Origin: Deinococcus betulae
Lineage (GTDB): Bacteria > Deinococcota > Deinococci > Deinococcales > Deinococcaceae
Direction of reading: 5' to 3'
Assembly: GCF_020166395.1 (NCBI RefSeq)
Contig: NZ_JAIQXU010000007.1
Location: 1-64,000, forward strand
DNA length: 64,000 nucleotides
In this document: piece by piece, positions 37,808 through 47,058 of the stretch
Position numbering within the stretch: the stretch's first letter is position 1
Layout: each line of letters starts with the position of its first letter
Made by a program: the position numbers and the translations under genes
The notes under the pieces: generated by a model
What the model saw: the letters and a program-made list of their open reading frames with translations, nothing else
Told to the model about the DNA's origin: nothing
The model's database searches: none

Positions 37808-39736
37808 ATGTCTGCTCGCCGCACCCTGTTGCCCCTGACCCTGATCCTGCTGCTGGCCGCTTGCCAGCCGACCCCTGTGACCCCACCCGAGCCGGTGCCC
37901 ACGCCGCCCCCGGTGCCTTCTAATCCCCCAGTGCCTTCCGGCCCCAGCGTGCGGACCTCTGACCTGCGCATCAGCGAACTCAGCACCAGTTGGTTCAGCG
38001 ATTCGGCCGCCTGGGTCGAGGTTTACAACGGCACGGCGCAGCCGATTAGCCTCAAGGACTACGCCCTGCGGGCCTACAGCAGTCAGCGCGTGGCCCCCTA
38101 CAACGACGAATTCACGCCCCGCAGTTACCCGCTGCCAGACGTCACAGTGGCGCCCGGCGAGTACCTGATGATTGGTGGTCAGGGCCTGCCCTCGTTTCAG
38201 AACAACATCCGGCCAGAGGCCAAGCAGATTTATGTTCACGACGGCGACTGGATTCCTAACTGGTACCAGAGCGGTTTTGCTGAACTGACCCGTGCAGGCG
38301 CCACCGTGGATTTCATCCGCTTTGGAGAGGCGGACGCTGAGCCTCTGACTGCGGCGGCCTGGACCGGCCCCAATGCCGAGGCCATGCCTGCGGGCGAGGA
38401 GCGCCACGGGCGCGCCCTGAGCCGCAACCTGACCCTGGCCGACACCAACTCGGCCGCCGACTGGACCCCTAACCTGTGGCTGACGCCTTTTGGCCCAAAC
38501 AATGTGCCTCAGTACGCCGCCGACCTGGACCTGGACGGTCTTCCTGACACCGCCGAGGCCGACGGCGCCCGCTACGGCGCCCTGGACGTGTACGCCCTGG
38601 GGGCGCGGGCCGGTGTGCGCGACCTGTTTATCGAACTGGACCACATGCCCTCCCAGGACGCGGCCACCACGCCCCGGCAGGAAGCGCTGGACAAGGTGGT
38701 GGCGGCTTTCGCGGCGCGCGGCATCGCGGTGCATTTCGATACGGGGTCGCTGTTCGGGGCCAAGTACAACCTGGGCGGCGGCAACGCGGTGCCGTTCAAG
38801 GCCTGCGTGGACCTGTTTCCCAGCGAGGCCCAGGTGGCGGGCGGGTGCGCCGACCTCTACACACTCAAGGCCACGGCCCAGAGTCCGCTGCGCCGCAACG
38901 TCTTTCATTACCTGCTGTTTGCCAGCAGCCGTCAGGCCGATGGGCTGGCCGGCAGCAGCGGCGTGGCCGAAATCAGTGGCAACGACCTGGTGGTCAGCCT
39001 GGGCGGCTGGGGTCTGGACGACCTGACCAGCAACCGCCGCAACGCCCTGGTCAACATTCAGGCCAGCACCCTGATGCACGAACTGGGCCATAACCTGGGC
39101 CTGCGCCACGGCGGCTTTGAAGACGGCCCCAACTTCAAGCCCAATTACCTCAGCATCATGAATTACGCCTACCAGTTAAACGGCCTGCCGCTGAATCCTG
39201 CCGCGCAGGGCGCCGAGCAGCACTGGCAATACAACCTCAGCCGCGACGCCCGCCAGCGGTTCGGGCTGTTTGGCCGCTGCGATATTGACAATGGACCCTG
39301 CTCGTCGGCCTTCCGCTTGGACTACTCGGACGGGTCGGGGGCTGTGTTCAACGAAAACGCCCTGAACGAGCGGGCCGGTCTGGGCCGGGGCAACTTCAAT
39401 ATCGATTGGAACCTGAACGGCGTGATTGACGACGCGCCCGTGAAAGCCGATGTGACCTTCGACACCGACAATGCGGGCCGCCCGGCCCCCGCCTACACCA
39501 CCTACCTGCGCGACCACGACGACTGGGGCAACCTGAACCTGAGCTTCACCCGCTACTGGGGCGGCAACAACCCCGGCGTGACCCGCCTGAATGCGCCCAG
39601 CCAGGAAGAACACGCCCACGACGACCATGACGACGCCGTGCCGCTGTTCGACGCCTTCCAGAGCGACCGTCAGCAGGCGTCGGTGGAGCCCCGCCCCACC
39701 CCCGAACTGCTGGCTGACCTGCGCGACCTGCGCTGA
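37808..39736 (+). CDS. Secreted lipoprotein metalloprotease with lamin-tail-like domain
   Basis: A 642-aa exported protein. The lipoprotein signal ends in L-A-A-C (Cys19), followed by a Pro-rich linker of about 30 residues. Residues about 50-175 resemble a lamin-tail (LTD) domain: LRISELSTSWFSDSAAWVEVYNGTAQPISLKDYALRAY and PGEYLMIGG. The metalloprotease zinc motif is LMHELGHNLGLRHGG (H-E-x-x-H-x-x-G-x-x-H) near residue 425. AAGGAG stands 4 bases before the ATG. Probably surface-anchored and able to cut extracellular protein; substrate unknown. An inverted GCGGCGGC repeat follows the stop. Confidence 0.87.
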   Translation: MSARRTLLPLTLILLLAACQPTPVTPPEPVPTPPPVPSNPPVPSGPSVRTSDLRISELSTSWFSDSAAWVEVYNGTAQPISLKDYALRAYSSQRVAPYNDEFTPRSYPLPDVTVAPGEYLMIGGQGLPSFQNNIRPEAKQIYVHDGDWIPNWYQSGFAELTRAGATVDFIRFGEADAEPLTAAAWTGPNAEAMPAGEERHGRALSRNLTLADTNSAADWTPNLWLTPFGPNNVPQYAADLDLDGLPDTAEADGARYGALDVYALGARAGVRDLFIELDHMPSQDAATTPRQEALDKVVAAFAARGIAVHFDTGSLFGAKYNLGGGNAVPFKACVDLFPSEAQVAGGCADLYTLKATAQSPLRRNVFHYLLFASSRQADGLAGSSGVAEISGNDLVVSLGGWGLDDLTSNRRNALVNIQASTLMHELGHNLGLRHGGFEDGPNFKPNYLSIMNYAYQLNGLPLNPAAQGAEQHWQYNLSRDARQRFGLFGRCDIDNGPCSSAFRLDYSDGSGAVFNENALNERAGLGRGNFNIDWNLNGVIDDAPVKADVTFDTDNAGRPAPAYTTYLRDHDDWGNLNLSFTRYWGGNNPGVTRLNAPSQEEHAHDDHDDAVPLFDAFQSDRQQASVEPRPTPELLADLRDLR

Positions 39737-39814
39737 AGCCCGGCGTAGCGGCGGCTCTGGCCTGGGCGCCGGGGCCGCCGCTGTCAGCTGCCGTTCAGGC
39801 AAAGGAGGAATGCT

Positions 39815-40495
39815 ATGTCCATGACCACCGCGCACCGCCTGCTGCTCACGTTGCCACTTGTGCTGGGGCTGGTGCAGGCCCAGGGAGGCGGGCCGGCCCG
39901 CGTGCCTCCAGCCGTGTCTGCGCCGGTCACCGCCGCGCCCAGCCCAGCGGTCCTGAATCCCATCGTCGCTGGCACGGTGGCCCGGCGGGTGGTCCGCGTG
40001 ACGCGCCAGGCCGAGGAAACTCGGTTTGTGCTGGCCGGGCTGGGGGTGCCCCTGCGGGTGCAGCACTGGCCGGCCCACCTGTCGGCGGCGGCCCTGCAAG
40101 GCCTGCTGGTGGAGGTGAAGATGGAACCGCGTCCAGACAGCGTGCTGACCCAGCTGACTTTTCGCCGGTCTGGAGCGGCCTCTCCAGTCCTGACCCTACT
40201 CACTGGCGTGGCGGCGCTTGACGACCTGCCTGGCACGCCGCTGGTCCTGAGAAGTGTTGAGGCCCAAGTGGTAACGGTGGCGTCCGCTCAGGGAGGAGCC
40301 TCAGGGCAGGCGGTTCGCCCCCTGCGTCCTGGGCAGCGGGCCGTCTGGCAGACCACTTCTGGTCCAGTGTGCATCACCCTAGAAGCGACCGTACCGGTCC
40401 GGGCCGATTACACTGAGGCGGGCCGACCACCGGCCATCACCGGCTACCGCGCAGCTCTGACCCTTGACTGGTCAAAGGGCACTGCCTGTTCTTGA
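39815..40495 (+). CDS. Secreted protein of unknown function
   Basis: A 226-aa protein with a signal peptide (MSMTTAHRLLLTLPLVLGLVQAQ) and likely cleavage after AQA or AQ. The mature protein has a Pro/Ala-rich start, then beta-type segments (ETRFVLAGLGVPLRVQHWP, VLTQLTFRRSGAASPVLTLL, GPVCITLEATVPVRADY) and two cysteines that could form one disulfide. No family is recognised. AAAGGAGG lies 6 bases before the ATG. It follows the metalloprotease by 78 bases and may be in the same transcript, perhaps as an accessory factor. Confidence 0.7.
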   Translation: MSMTTAHRLLLTLPLVLGLVQAQGGGPARVPPAVSAPVTAAPSPAVLNPIVAGTVARRVVRVTRQAEETRFVLAGLGVPLRVQHWPAHLSAAALQGLLVEVKMEPRPDSVLTQLTFRRSGAASPVLTLLTGVAALDDLPGTPLVLRSVEAQVVTVASAQGGASGQAVRPLRPGQRAVWQTTSGPVCITLEATVPVRADYTEAGRPPAITGYRAALTLDWSKGTACS

Positions 40496-41065
40496 CCGGG
40501 CAGTTGGGCCTCTTGGAAGGGCAGGCAGGAGCTAAGGGAGACCACAGACAGGCAAAGTGAGACAGAGAACATACGGGCCGGTGGCATTACCCCGCCCTCT
40601 GACGTAGATGACGAGCAGCAGAATCTATCTGTTGCCTCCACAATTCAGGCAAGAAACGGCAAGTCCAAGTTACATCCAGACCTCTCCCTGCTCCTGCACG
40701 AATCTATCCCTTGCTGTCCAAGCCCTCTTGGAATAAACCGTTTTTGCCCACTGTGAGCTTGGAGTCCGTGTCAGCAGCGTTGCTGGAGCTGTGCGGCTAA
40801 AGCGCCTTCTCCGCCTACTGTCTAAGAATTATCTACAGGGAAGCTGATCCAAACGACTACGGCTGTGATCTCTCGCTGGATGAGTCAAGCTATGCACTTG
40901 TAGGGCAGAGGCCTCACCGCTCTGCACCGTTCTTCTGCTGATTAATCTGCTCGAGGCTGTTTATGGCTCCCCACGGGGCTTGCTCACCTGGTTGAGGAGC
41001 TCAGACCATACGCGCAACTTTGTCCTGCGTTGGTATACGCTGCTCACCCCCCTGGCATAGATCAA
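40496..41065. other. 570-base gap of lower GC, no gene recognised
   Basis: Short frames only, with many stops on both strands. GAATCTATC occurs twice (near 40620 and 40690). The lower GC than in the flanking genes suggests decayed foreign or mobile DNA, but no transposase motif or terminal repeat was found. Confidence 0.45.
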
Positions 41066-41088
41066 GGGCCTGTGCACGGCACAGGCCC
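41066..41088 (-). terminator. Terminator of the PRC/DUF2382 cluster
   Basis: GGGCCTGTGC pairs with GCACAGGCCC around a 3-base loop, a perfect 10-bp stem placed 20 bases after the stop at 41109 on the minus strand. The following bases are TTGATC, so it lacks a long T-run. Confidence 0.7.
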
Positions 41089-41108
41089 CCTGTGGAACGT
41101 TAGCGTGT

Positions 41109-42044
41109 TTAGCTGCGCACTTCAGGCTCACGGCCCGTGACCAGTGTGCCGCCCTTGGGCACATCCGAGCCCATGCCGCCGCCCAGCGTGGCGAAGCCCA
41201 GAATCACGCCCAGAGCCAGCAGGAAGCCCCAGGCCGCCGTGTTGGCCGTCTTGCGGGCAATGCGCTCGGTCGCCGCAGCAGTTTGCTCTGCTTGCTGGCG
41301 CACTTCGGTCGCGCGCTTACTGATCGCGGTTGCGGTCGCCTGGGCCTCAGGTTGGCTCAGGCCCTGACGCTGCAGGCGGTTCACGAAGTCCTGGCCCTGC
41401 AGCGCGCTGCTGATGTTGTCCAGACGGTTCTTGACGAAATCACCTAGATTGCTGATGTCGTTCAGATTGGTACCCAGGTCCCGGCTGGCGCGCTGCACGA
41501 TGCCGCTGACCACGCGCGTGGCGGCCGTAGCCTGCTCCTGACTCAGTTCGGGCGCACTGTCGCCAATGATCTGGCCAATTTCCTGCTCGTCCAGTCCATT
41601 CAGGACACTCTGCACTTGGTCGGTTTGGCCCAGATTGTTGTTGGCGGCCGCACTGCCCGCATTCCCCACAGCAGTCGCCGCACTGCCCACGATGTTACTG
41701 GCTGCCCGGAAGCCCGCTGTCAGCGCATTACTCAGGAACAACGTTGTCAAGATGGCCAGCAGCGCACCCGTAATCAAGCCGTTAAAACGCCCCTGGGCTG
41801 GGGTGAGATACCCGGCCGCCCGCGCAGCGGTCAGCCCCGCCAGCCAAGATGAGATGACCAGTGAAATCGCCATCCAGATGATGGTCCCCATGGCCAAGTT
41901 GCCTGCCGAGTTCGCATACGCCGCTCCAAAAGCCACACCCAGCGCACTGAGTGACAGCTGGGTGACGACGCCGACCGCCAGACCGGCAATGACGCCCGTC
42001 CAGTTGATGCGGGTCAGGATGGTGCCGTGATCCACCAGGGTCAT
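41109..42044 (-). CDS. Multi-spanning membrane protein with coiled-coil tail, stress cluster
   Basis: A 311-aa protein. Hydrophobic segments include WTGVIAGLAVGVVTQLSLSALG, MGTIIWMAISLVISSWLAGLTA, LITGALLAILTTLFLSNALTAGF and, near the end, TAAWGFLLALGVILGFATLGGG. The long middle part (about 135-265) is polar, helical and Gln/Ala-rich with coiled-coil character (QQAEQTAAATERIARKTANT). It is fourth in a run of overlapping genes with a PRC-barrel/DUF2382 protein at the front, which suggests an envelope-stress role. The start overlaps the previous stop (ATGA). Confidence 0.75.
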   Translation of the reverse strand: MTLVDHGTILTRINWTGVIAGLAVGVVTQLSLSALGVAFGAAYANSAGNLAMGTIIWMAISLVISSWLAGLTAARAAGYLTPAQGRFNGLITGALLAILTTLFLSNALTAGFRAASNIVGSAATAVGNAGSAAANNNLGQTDQVQSVLNGLDEQEIGQIIGDSAPELSQEQATAATRVVSGIVQRASRDLGTNLNDISNLGDFVKNRLDNISSALQGQDFVNRLQRQGLSQPEAQATATAISKRATEVRQQAEQTAAATERIARKTANTAAWGFLLALGVILGFATLGGGMGSDVPKGGTLVTGREPEVRS

Positions 42045-42550
42045 ACGTCGCTCCTTTTAATGTTCCGCAGGACGTCGTCTTTCAGGTCATCGGCTGGGTT
42101 GCGGCGGGCCTCAGCGGACTTCTCGCCCGCCCGGTGCAGTTCCCCGCCGGCCTGATGCAGGGCGTCACTGGGATTACGGCCTTGAGTCACGTCATGAACG
42201 GCGTCTTTGGCGGCGTCGCCCGCCCGGTGGAGGTTGCTTTCGGCGCCAGGGTCCAGTCGGCCCAGCAGGCTCTTCACCTGGTCCTGTACGGCGGGGCTCA
42301 AACGGTACGCTGCATACGCGCCGCCTGCCAGGAGGACCAGACCCCAGGGGAAGCCGCCGCCCCGGTGACGGGCGTGCTGCACATCTTGACGGAGCGCGGA
42401 AATCTCCTGGCTCTGTTTATGCAGCAGCACACCCAGGGCGGCTTGCTCTTTGACCAAGGTCTTGAGGGCCTTGTGACTCAGTCCACCGGTCTGGGATTCG
42501 GTGCGGTGCAGGACTTTGCCCGCTTCCTCAGCGAGGTTCTGTAGGTTCAT
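42041..42550 (-). CDS. Single-pass membrane protein, stress cluster
   Basis: A 169-aa protein: an N-terminal helical, charged region (1-65), one transmembrane segment FPWGLVLLAGGAYAAYRLSPAV, and a C-terminal part with repeated amphipathic stretches (LHRAGDAAKDAVHDV, ALHQAGGELHRAGEKSAEA) similar to those of desiccation/LEA-like or YtxH-like proteins. GGAGGG stands 5 bases before the ATG. Both ends overlap neighbours by ATGA, so translation is coupled in the cluster. Confidence 0.72.
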   Translation of the reverse strand: MNLQNLAEEAGKVLHRTESQTGGLSHKALKTLVKEQAALGVLLHKQSQEISALRQDVQHARHRGGGFPWGLVLLAGGAYAAYRLSPAVQDQVKSLLGRLDPGAESNLHRAGDAAKDAVHDVTQGRNPSDALHQAGGELHRAGEKSAEARRNPADDLKDDVLRNIKRSDV

Positions 42551-42993
42551 GATGACCCTCCTATGGGGTGAAGTGGACCTTCTGTGATGACCAGCTCCTC
42601 CACTCCGTTCTGCTGGTCTACGACCAGCTCTTCGTAAGCGAGGTCGACTTGCGCGGTAAAGGGGACAGTGCGGGTCAGTTTGGAGACCTGCACGTTCTGA
42701 ACGGCGTAGACCTGCTTGACCACTTCAGCCCGTTCTTGGTACAGCAGCACTTCCTGCACCGTACCGGGGTCCAGCAACAGACCGTTGACCTGCACTTGAG
42801 GGCCACCAGCAGTGGTCTCAATGACCAGCACCTCTTCGGTCAACTCCACTTCCACTGTTTCTGTGCGGGTGCGGCGTTCCCGGCGCACTTCGACTCGGCC
42901 GGCTTGCACGCGCTGTGTGGTGATCAGGGCGCGCTCTTCACGGAGTTCAAGGGTGCCCACGGGCACCCTGGTCAGCAGCGGTTCGTTGTCCAT
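42547..42993 (-). CDS. DUF2382 (YsnF/AvaK-type) stress protein
   Basis: A 148-aa protein made of beta-type repeats rich in Glu, Val, Thr and Arg: LELREERALITTQRVQAGRVEVRRERRTRTETVEVEL and LLYQERAEVVKQVYAVQNVQVSKLTRTV, matching the DUF2382 pattern also present in the larger protein encoded just before it. Function of the domain is unknown; it is linked to general stress. The start at 42993 is uncertain because no good ribosome site is seen; ATGs at 43050 and 43071 are alternatives overlapping the upstream gene. Confidence 0.78.
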   Translation of the reverse strand: MDNEPLLTRVPVGTLELREERALITTQRVQAGRVEVRRERRTRTETVEVELTEEVLVIETTAGGPQVQVNGLLLDPGTVQEVLLYQERAEVVKQVYAVQNVQVSKLTRTVPFTAQVDLAYEELVVDQQNGVEELVITEGPLHPIGGSS

Positions 42994-43030
42994 AGCAGGA
43001 AAGGGGAGGTTTCTGGCCTCTCCCGGCAGC

Positions 43031-43948
43031 TCAGCGGCGGTCGATCTTGCCATCGAGGGGGTCGGCGGCATCTTTCACGGCATCGACGGCGCGTTCAGCC
43101 ACGTTGCGGTTATCCCGGCCAACGACCTGGCCAGTTGCAGTCGCGTCACCCTGCACCGCCACTTGCCCGGTCTGGTTGACGTCCAGCACTTCGCGGCCCA
43201 CCGTTTCGGTCATGGTCTGCTGCTCAGTCACGGTCCGCTTGCCGATCTCCACTTCCTCGGTGACATAGGCCTGCTTGCTCACGTCGGCGCGCTCGGCTTC
43301 GAGGTCCACCCGGATGGTCTCGGTGCCAGCGCCCAGGGTCACATTGCCGTCGACAGGACGGGGGTCCGTCACAGCGTGGCGCTCGATGACAATCTCCTCG
43401 CGCTCCAGGCCCACGGTGACATTTTCGGTGCGCGTTTCGACGCGCTTGCCAACTTGCACCTGTCCAGCGACGTAGCGGTCCTTGTTGACCTGGAGGCGCT
43501 CTTCCAGGAGTTGAAGGCGCTGCGGCGCGGTGTAGGCAGTGTCTTCATCGCGGTAGATGAACTCGCCAGCTTTGGTCTGGTGCTGGCTCTGGTCTACGCC
43601 ACGCAGAATGCGCTCATCGGCCACCTGGGCGTCGTAGGTGTACTCCTGTCCAGCGCTATAAGCGGACATACCTTTGACCTGGTCTTTGGTGAGCTGGTCG
43701 AAGTAGACACCGTCGTCCTCGATGCGGGCGGAGCCAACCGGGACCAGCACATCTTTCATGGAGAACCAGCCGCCTGCGTCAATGACGAGGTAGCGGATGC
43801 GGCCACCATCATCGGTGAGGGCTTCCTTGACGGTGCCGACCTTGTCGCCGTTCATGGCGTAGGCAGGGCGACCGACAATGTTGTAGGTATCACCGAGGTC
43901 AATGTTGTGGTCGCGCACCAGCTCTGAAATGGGAATCAATCTCGCCAT
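43031..43948 (-). CDS. PRC-barrel plus DUF2382 stress protein
   Basis: A 305-aa protein. Residues about 8-85 form a PRC-barrel domain ([43 protein letters not shown]). Residues about 138-255 form a DUF2382 domain ([63 protein letters not shown]). A tail with [10 protein letters not shown] resembles LEA-like repeats. AAAGGAG lies 7 bases before the ATG. It is first in a four-gene cluster on the minus strand. The domains suggest a general stress or desiccation role. Confidence 0.85.
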   Translation of the reverse strand: MARLIPISELVRDHNIDLGDTYNIVGRPAYAMNGDKVGTVKEALTDDGGRIRYLVIDAGGWFSMKDVLVPVGSARIEDDGVYFDQLTKDQVKGMSAYSAGQEYTYDAQVADERILRGVDQSQHQTKAGEFIYRDEDTAYTAPQRLQLLEERLQVNKDRYVAGQVQVGKRVETRTENVTVGLEREEIVIERHAVTDPRPVDGNVTLGAGTETIRVDLEAERADVSKQAYVTEEVEIGKRTVTEQQTMTETVGREVLDVNQTGQVAVQGDATATGQVVGRDNRNVAERAVDAVKDAADPLDGKIDRR

Positions 43949-44176
43949 CTGAAATCTCCTTTATAAGATGGGGGGTTGAGCCACCCAAACAGAGGCAAGT
44001 GTGCGCCACATCTAGACTTGTTCCCTGCCAGTCTTATGAAGGAAAATGCCAAATACCTCACAGATGAAGCACTGACCAGGAATGAAGCAAGCTTTGGTGA
44101 GGTCGGCTGGCACTCAGGACGCCACCAGCGTCTTCCCCTGGGAGGCTGACATCCTAGGGTGTTTTCCAACTTTCAG

Positions 44177-44238
44177 GGCTGTTTTGAGACTCGCCGCCGT
44201 GTGTAACAGCCCCTAACCTGTAGTGGGTTGCTACAGGT
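44177..44238. other. Two adjacent hairpins upstream of gatB
   Basis: GGGCTGTT/AACAGCCC (44177-44184 and 44205-44212) and ACCTGTAG/CTACAGGT (44216-44223 and 44231-44238) form two consecutive perfect 8-bp stems in a 370-base gap between divergent genes. No gene ends here, so they are not simple terminators. They may belong to a small RNA or a regulatory leader; no known riboswitch class was recognised. The rest of the gap (43949-44318) shows no gene. Confidence 0.45.
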
Positions 44239-44318
44239 ATGGAAGCCCGCTGTGCTGTGGAGACAACCAAAAGCAGTCCTCGCCTGTGCTGGTCCGGGCG
44301 CGGCGCTATGCTGCCCTT

Positions 44319-45746
44319 ATGTCGTACCAGGCGGTTATTGGCCTTGAGGTTCACCTGCAACTGAAGACACGCAGCAAGATCTTCAGTGCCTGCCCACAGG
44401 ACTATCACGGCGCAGAGCCGAACACCCTGACAGACCCCTTTACACTGGGGCTCCCTGGCACCCTGCCGACCCTGAACCGTGAAGCCGTAGAACTGGCCAT
44501 GATGTTTGGCCTGGGCCTGAACTGCGACGTGTCTGGGCCCACCCAGTTTCACCGCAAGAACTATTTTTACCCGGACGCTCCAAAGAATTTTCAGCTGTCG
44601 CAGTACGACCGCCCCGTTGCGCGTGACGGCCACCTGGACGTGACGCTGGAGGGCGGCGAGGTCAGCCGCATCCGCATCAAGCGCGCCCACCTGGAAGACG
44701 ACGCGGGCAAACTGACCCACCCCACCTACGCGCCGTACTCGCTGCTAGACCTCAACCGCGCGGGGTCCTCGCTGCTCGAAATGGTCACCGAGGCCGACAT
44801 CACGGGCGCCGAGCAGGCCCGCGCCTTTCTGGAAGCGGTGCAGGCCATCGCGCAGGCCCTGGGCGTCAGCGACGCCGCCCCTGAAGAAGGCAAGATGCGC
44901 TGTGACGTGAACCTCAGTCTGCACCGGCCCGGCGAGCCCTGGGGCACGAAGGTGGAGGTCAAGAACCTTAACTCGTTCCGCTCGGTGGCCCGCGCCATCG
45001 AGTACGAGACCGCCCGGCAGACGCGGGTGCTGTCAGCCGGCGGGCGTATCACCCAGGACACGCTGGGCTGGGATGAGGGCGGCCAGAAAACCTTTGTCAT
45101 GCGGACCAAGGAGGGCGAGGCCGACTACCGTTATTTTCCCGAACCCGACCTGCCGCCCCTGGACATCACCCCCGAGTGGAGAGCGCGCGTGCAGGCCCGC
45201 ATGCCTGAACTGCCCGCCCAGAAGCAGGCGCGCTACCTGGCCGCAGGCGTGCGTCCGGGTGACGCCCATACCCTGAGCCACAGCGTGGACCTGTCGCGCT
45301 TTTACGACGCGGCGCTGCCGCTGGGCGCCGACCCGCAGAAACTCGCCAACTGGCTGCTGGGCGACGTGTCGGGGCTGCTGGCCACCCAGGGGCAGCGGCT
45401 GGAGGCGTCGGCGCTGCGCCCGGCCCATCTGGCGGCCCTGGTGCGCCTGATTGATGAGGGCGCCATCAGTGGGCGCGTGGCCAAAGACCTGTTGCCCGAG
45501 GTGCTGGCCGGCCACGACCCGGCCGAACTGGTGCAGGCGCGTGGGCTGGCCGTGGTGACCGACACCGCCGCCATTGACGCTGCCATTGACGCCGCCATGC
45601 AGGCCGACCCCGCCACGGTGGACAAGGTCCGGGCCGGCAACGCCAAGGCCATGAACGCGCTGTTTGGCCCGGTGATGAAGGCGACCGGTGGTCAGGCCCG
45701 GCCTGAGGTGGTGCGTGAGCGCCTTCAGGCCAAGCTGGGGCTATGA
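44319..45746 (+). CDS. gatB: Asp-tRNA(Asn)/Glu-tRNA(Gln) amidotransferase subunit B
   Basis: A 475-aa protein that activates mischarged Glu-tRNA(Gln) or Asp-tRNA(Asn) and, with GatA and GatC, amidates it. Family blocks: [69 protein letters not shown], and [18 protein letters not shown]; the C-terminal part is the helical/YqeY-like tail ending LQAKLGL. TATGCT stands 6 bases before the ATG (leaderless). gatA is about 17 kb away on the other strand, so the genes are split. Confidence 0.96.
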   Translation: MSYQAVIGLEVHLQLKTRSKIFSACPQDYHGAEPNTLTDPFTLGLPGTLPTLNREAVELAMMFGLGLNCDVSGPTQFHRKNYFYPDAPKNFQLSQYDRPVARDGHLDVTLEGGEVSRIRIKRAHLEDDAGKLTHPTYAPYSLLDLNRAGSSLLEMVTEADITGAEQARAFLEAVQAIAQALGVSDAAPEEGKMRCDVNLSLHRPGEPWGTKVEVKNLNSFRSVARAIEYETARQTRVLSAGGRITQDTLGWDEGGQKTFVMRTKEGEADYRYFPEPDLPPLDITPEWRARVQARMPELPAQKQARYLAAGVRPGDAHTLSHSVDLSRFYDAALPLGADPQKLANWLLGDVSGLLATQGQRLEASALRPAHLAALVRLIDEGAISGRVAKDLLPEVLAGHDPAELVQARGLAVVTDTAAIDAAIDAAMQADPATVDKVRAGNAKAMNALFGPVMKATGGQARPEVVRERLQAKLGL

Positions 45747-45840
45747 CGTCGCCTGAGGGGCAAGCACCTCTGGGCCGAGGGTGTGGGGCGCCTCTACCCT
45801 GGCGCCTCCCGATTGCTGAACGCCCCGTCCAGGCCACACC

Positions 45841-46482
45841 ATGACCGCGACTCGCTGGCGCCAGGCCGCACTCGTGGCCCTCTGGGGGCTGGTCGCGGCC
45901 ACCTTTGGCCTGTGCGCCTATAGCCTGGCCTCGGGGTGGCCGCCCAACGACCTGGGCGCGCTGGGGACGGCGCGCACGTTTCTGGCGGCGGTGGTGCTGG
46001 TGTGGTGGACGCAGGTGTTTGCCCGCTACACCCGGCCTGCCCCCACCCCCGAGGAAGACGGCGTGTGGCGCTCGTTGCGCGCCCTGTTTCCCTGGCTGAC
46101 TTCGCTGCGGCTGGCCCTGTGGGGCCTGAGTCTCTTCGTGTACCTGGCCGGCTTTCTGCCCGAGGCCAATCCGGTGGCCCTGACCGCGCTGGCCACAGTG
46201 GAACTGGGCTTCATTCTGGCCAAAAACGCTGTGTACGGCACGCTGGTGCGCTTTGCAGCGGCCCCATTGGAGGTGGCGGGCCGCGCTCGCCTGGGGTCGT
46301 GGCTGAATGCCGCAGCGGCCCTGAGCCTAGCCATCGGGGTGGTCAACCTGGTGCCGGTGGCGGGCCTGAGTGGAGAGCGTCCGGCGGCTGACCTGTGGGT
46401 GTACGGGCTGCACGCGGCGCTGGACGTGGCGGCCTCGCTGCTGGCCCTCCGGGCGGTACAGACGGCGCCAGGGGTGGAGTGA
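45841..46482 (+). CDS. Membrane protein of unknown function
   Basis: A 213-aa protein with about six hydrophobic segments: QAALVALWGLVAATFGLCAY, FLAAVVLVWWTQVFARY, LRLALWGLSLFVYLAGFLP, ALATVELGFILAKNAVYGTL, AAALSLAIGVVNLVPVAGL and a final YGLHAALDVAASLLALRAV. No transporter signature is seen. It follows gatB by 94 bases. No strong ribosome site was found before the ATG. Confidence 0.7.
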   Translation: MTATRWRQAALVALWGLVAATFGLCAYSLASGWPPNDLGALGTARTFLAAVVLVWWTQVFARYTRPAPTPEEDGVWRSLRALFPWLTSLRLALWGLSLFVYLAGFLPEANPVALTALATVELGFILAKNAVYGTLVRFAAAPLEVAGRARLGSWLNAAAALSLAIGVVNLVPVAGLSGERPAADLWVYGLHAALDVAASLLALRAVQTAPGVE

Positions 46483-46489
46483 AGCATTC

Positions 46490-46987
46490 ATGGTCCGGGG
46501 CAGCTCTCCTGAGCAGGGTGAGGAAAGCCAGCAGGCTATGGGGCTGCTTGACGCGCTGGCCCGCTTTGTCTTGCAGGGGCCTGAGCTGGAACGTTTGCTG
46601 CGGCTGGCCCACGCCTCTCAGGTCGCCTCCGTGCATCACCACACCGACTTCCGCCGGTTGGCTGTTCACGAGACTCAAGTGGAGTACTGGGCAAGCTTTG
46701 GCCTCGACTTCCGAAATGGTGGGGGCCTGACCTGGAGCCTGGCACTGACCTGGAGCGACTCGTGGTTCATCCATGGCCGGGTGACGATCCGTCTGATGGA
46801 TGCCCCTTACCAGGTTCTATTGGCGACTCCAGCACAGCAGGTAGCAAGTGACGTTCTGGCCTGTGTGCAGGCTGTTGATGCGGTGGGCGCCGCACTGTGG
46901 GCGCACGCAGCCGAGTTTCTGAAAACAGATGATTTCTCAGGCCTATTGACGTGGGCGGCGAGCCAGCCGACCTTCCACAACTTCTAG
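46490..46987 (+). CDS. Protein of unknown function
   Basis: A 165-aa protein without signal peptide or membrane segments. Segments such as LLDALARFVLQGPELERLLRLA, WSLALTWSDSWFIHGRVTIRLM and QVASDVLACVQAVDAVGAALWAHAAEFL suggest a small alpha/beta fold, of the general look of immunity-type proteins, though no family is recognised. Its ATG lies 8 bases after the stop of the preceding membrane protein gene, so the two are probably co-transcribed. Confidence 0.65.
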   Translation: MVRGSSPEQGEESQQAMGLLDALARFVLQGPELERLLRLAHASQVASVHHHTDFRRLAVHETQVEYWASFGLDFRNGGGLTWSLALTWSDSWFIHGRVTIRLMDAPYQVLLATPAQQVASDVLACVQAVDAVGAALWAHAAEFLKTDDFSGLLTWAASQPTFHNF

Positions 46988-47058
46988 GCTGTGGCTCACC
47001 TGTCCCTGCACCGTCAAATTGTCTTTGTGAATGCAGACGCGGACATCCGGTGTGCTTC

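Noticed and set aside
40496..41065. Low-GC gap considered as a degraded transposase gene.
   Set aside because: Short translated pieces do not join into any recognisable transposase, and there are no terminal repeats.
44177..44238. Tandem hairpins before gatB considered as a T-box or riboswitch.
   Set aside because: No T-box specifier/antiterminator sequence or other known class motif is visible, and the gatB transcript appears leaderless, so the stems would lie outside it.
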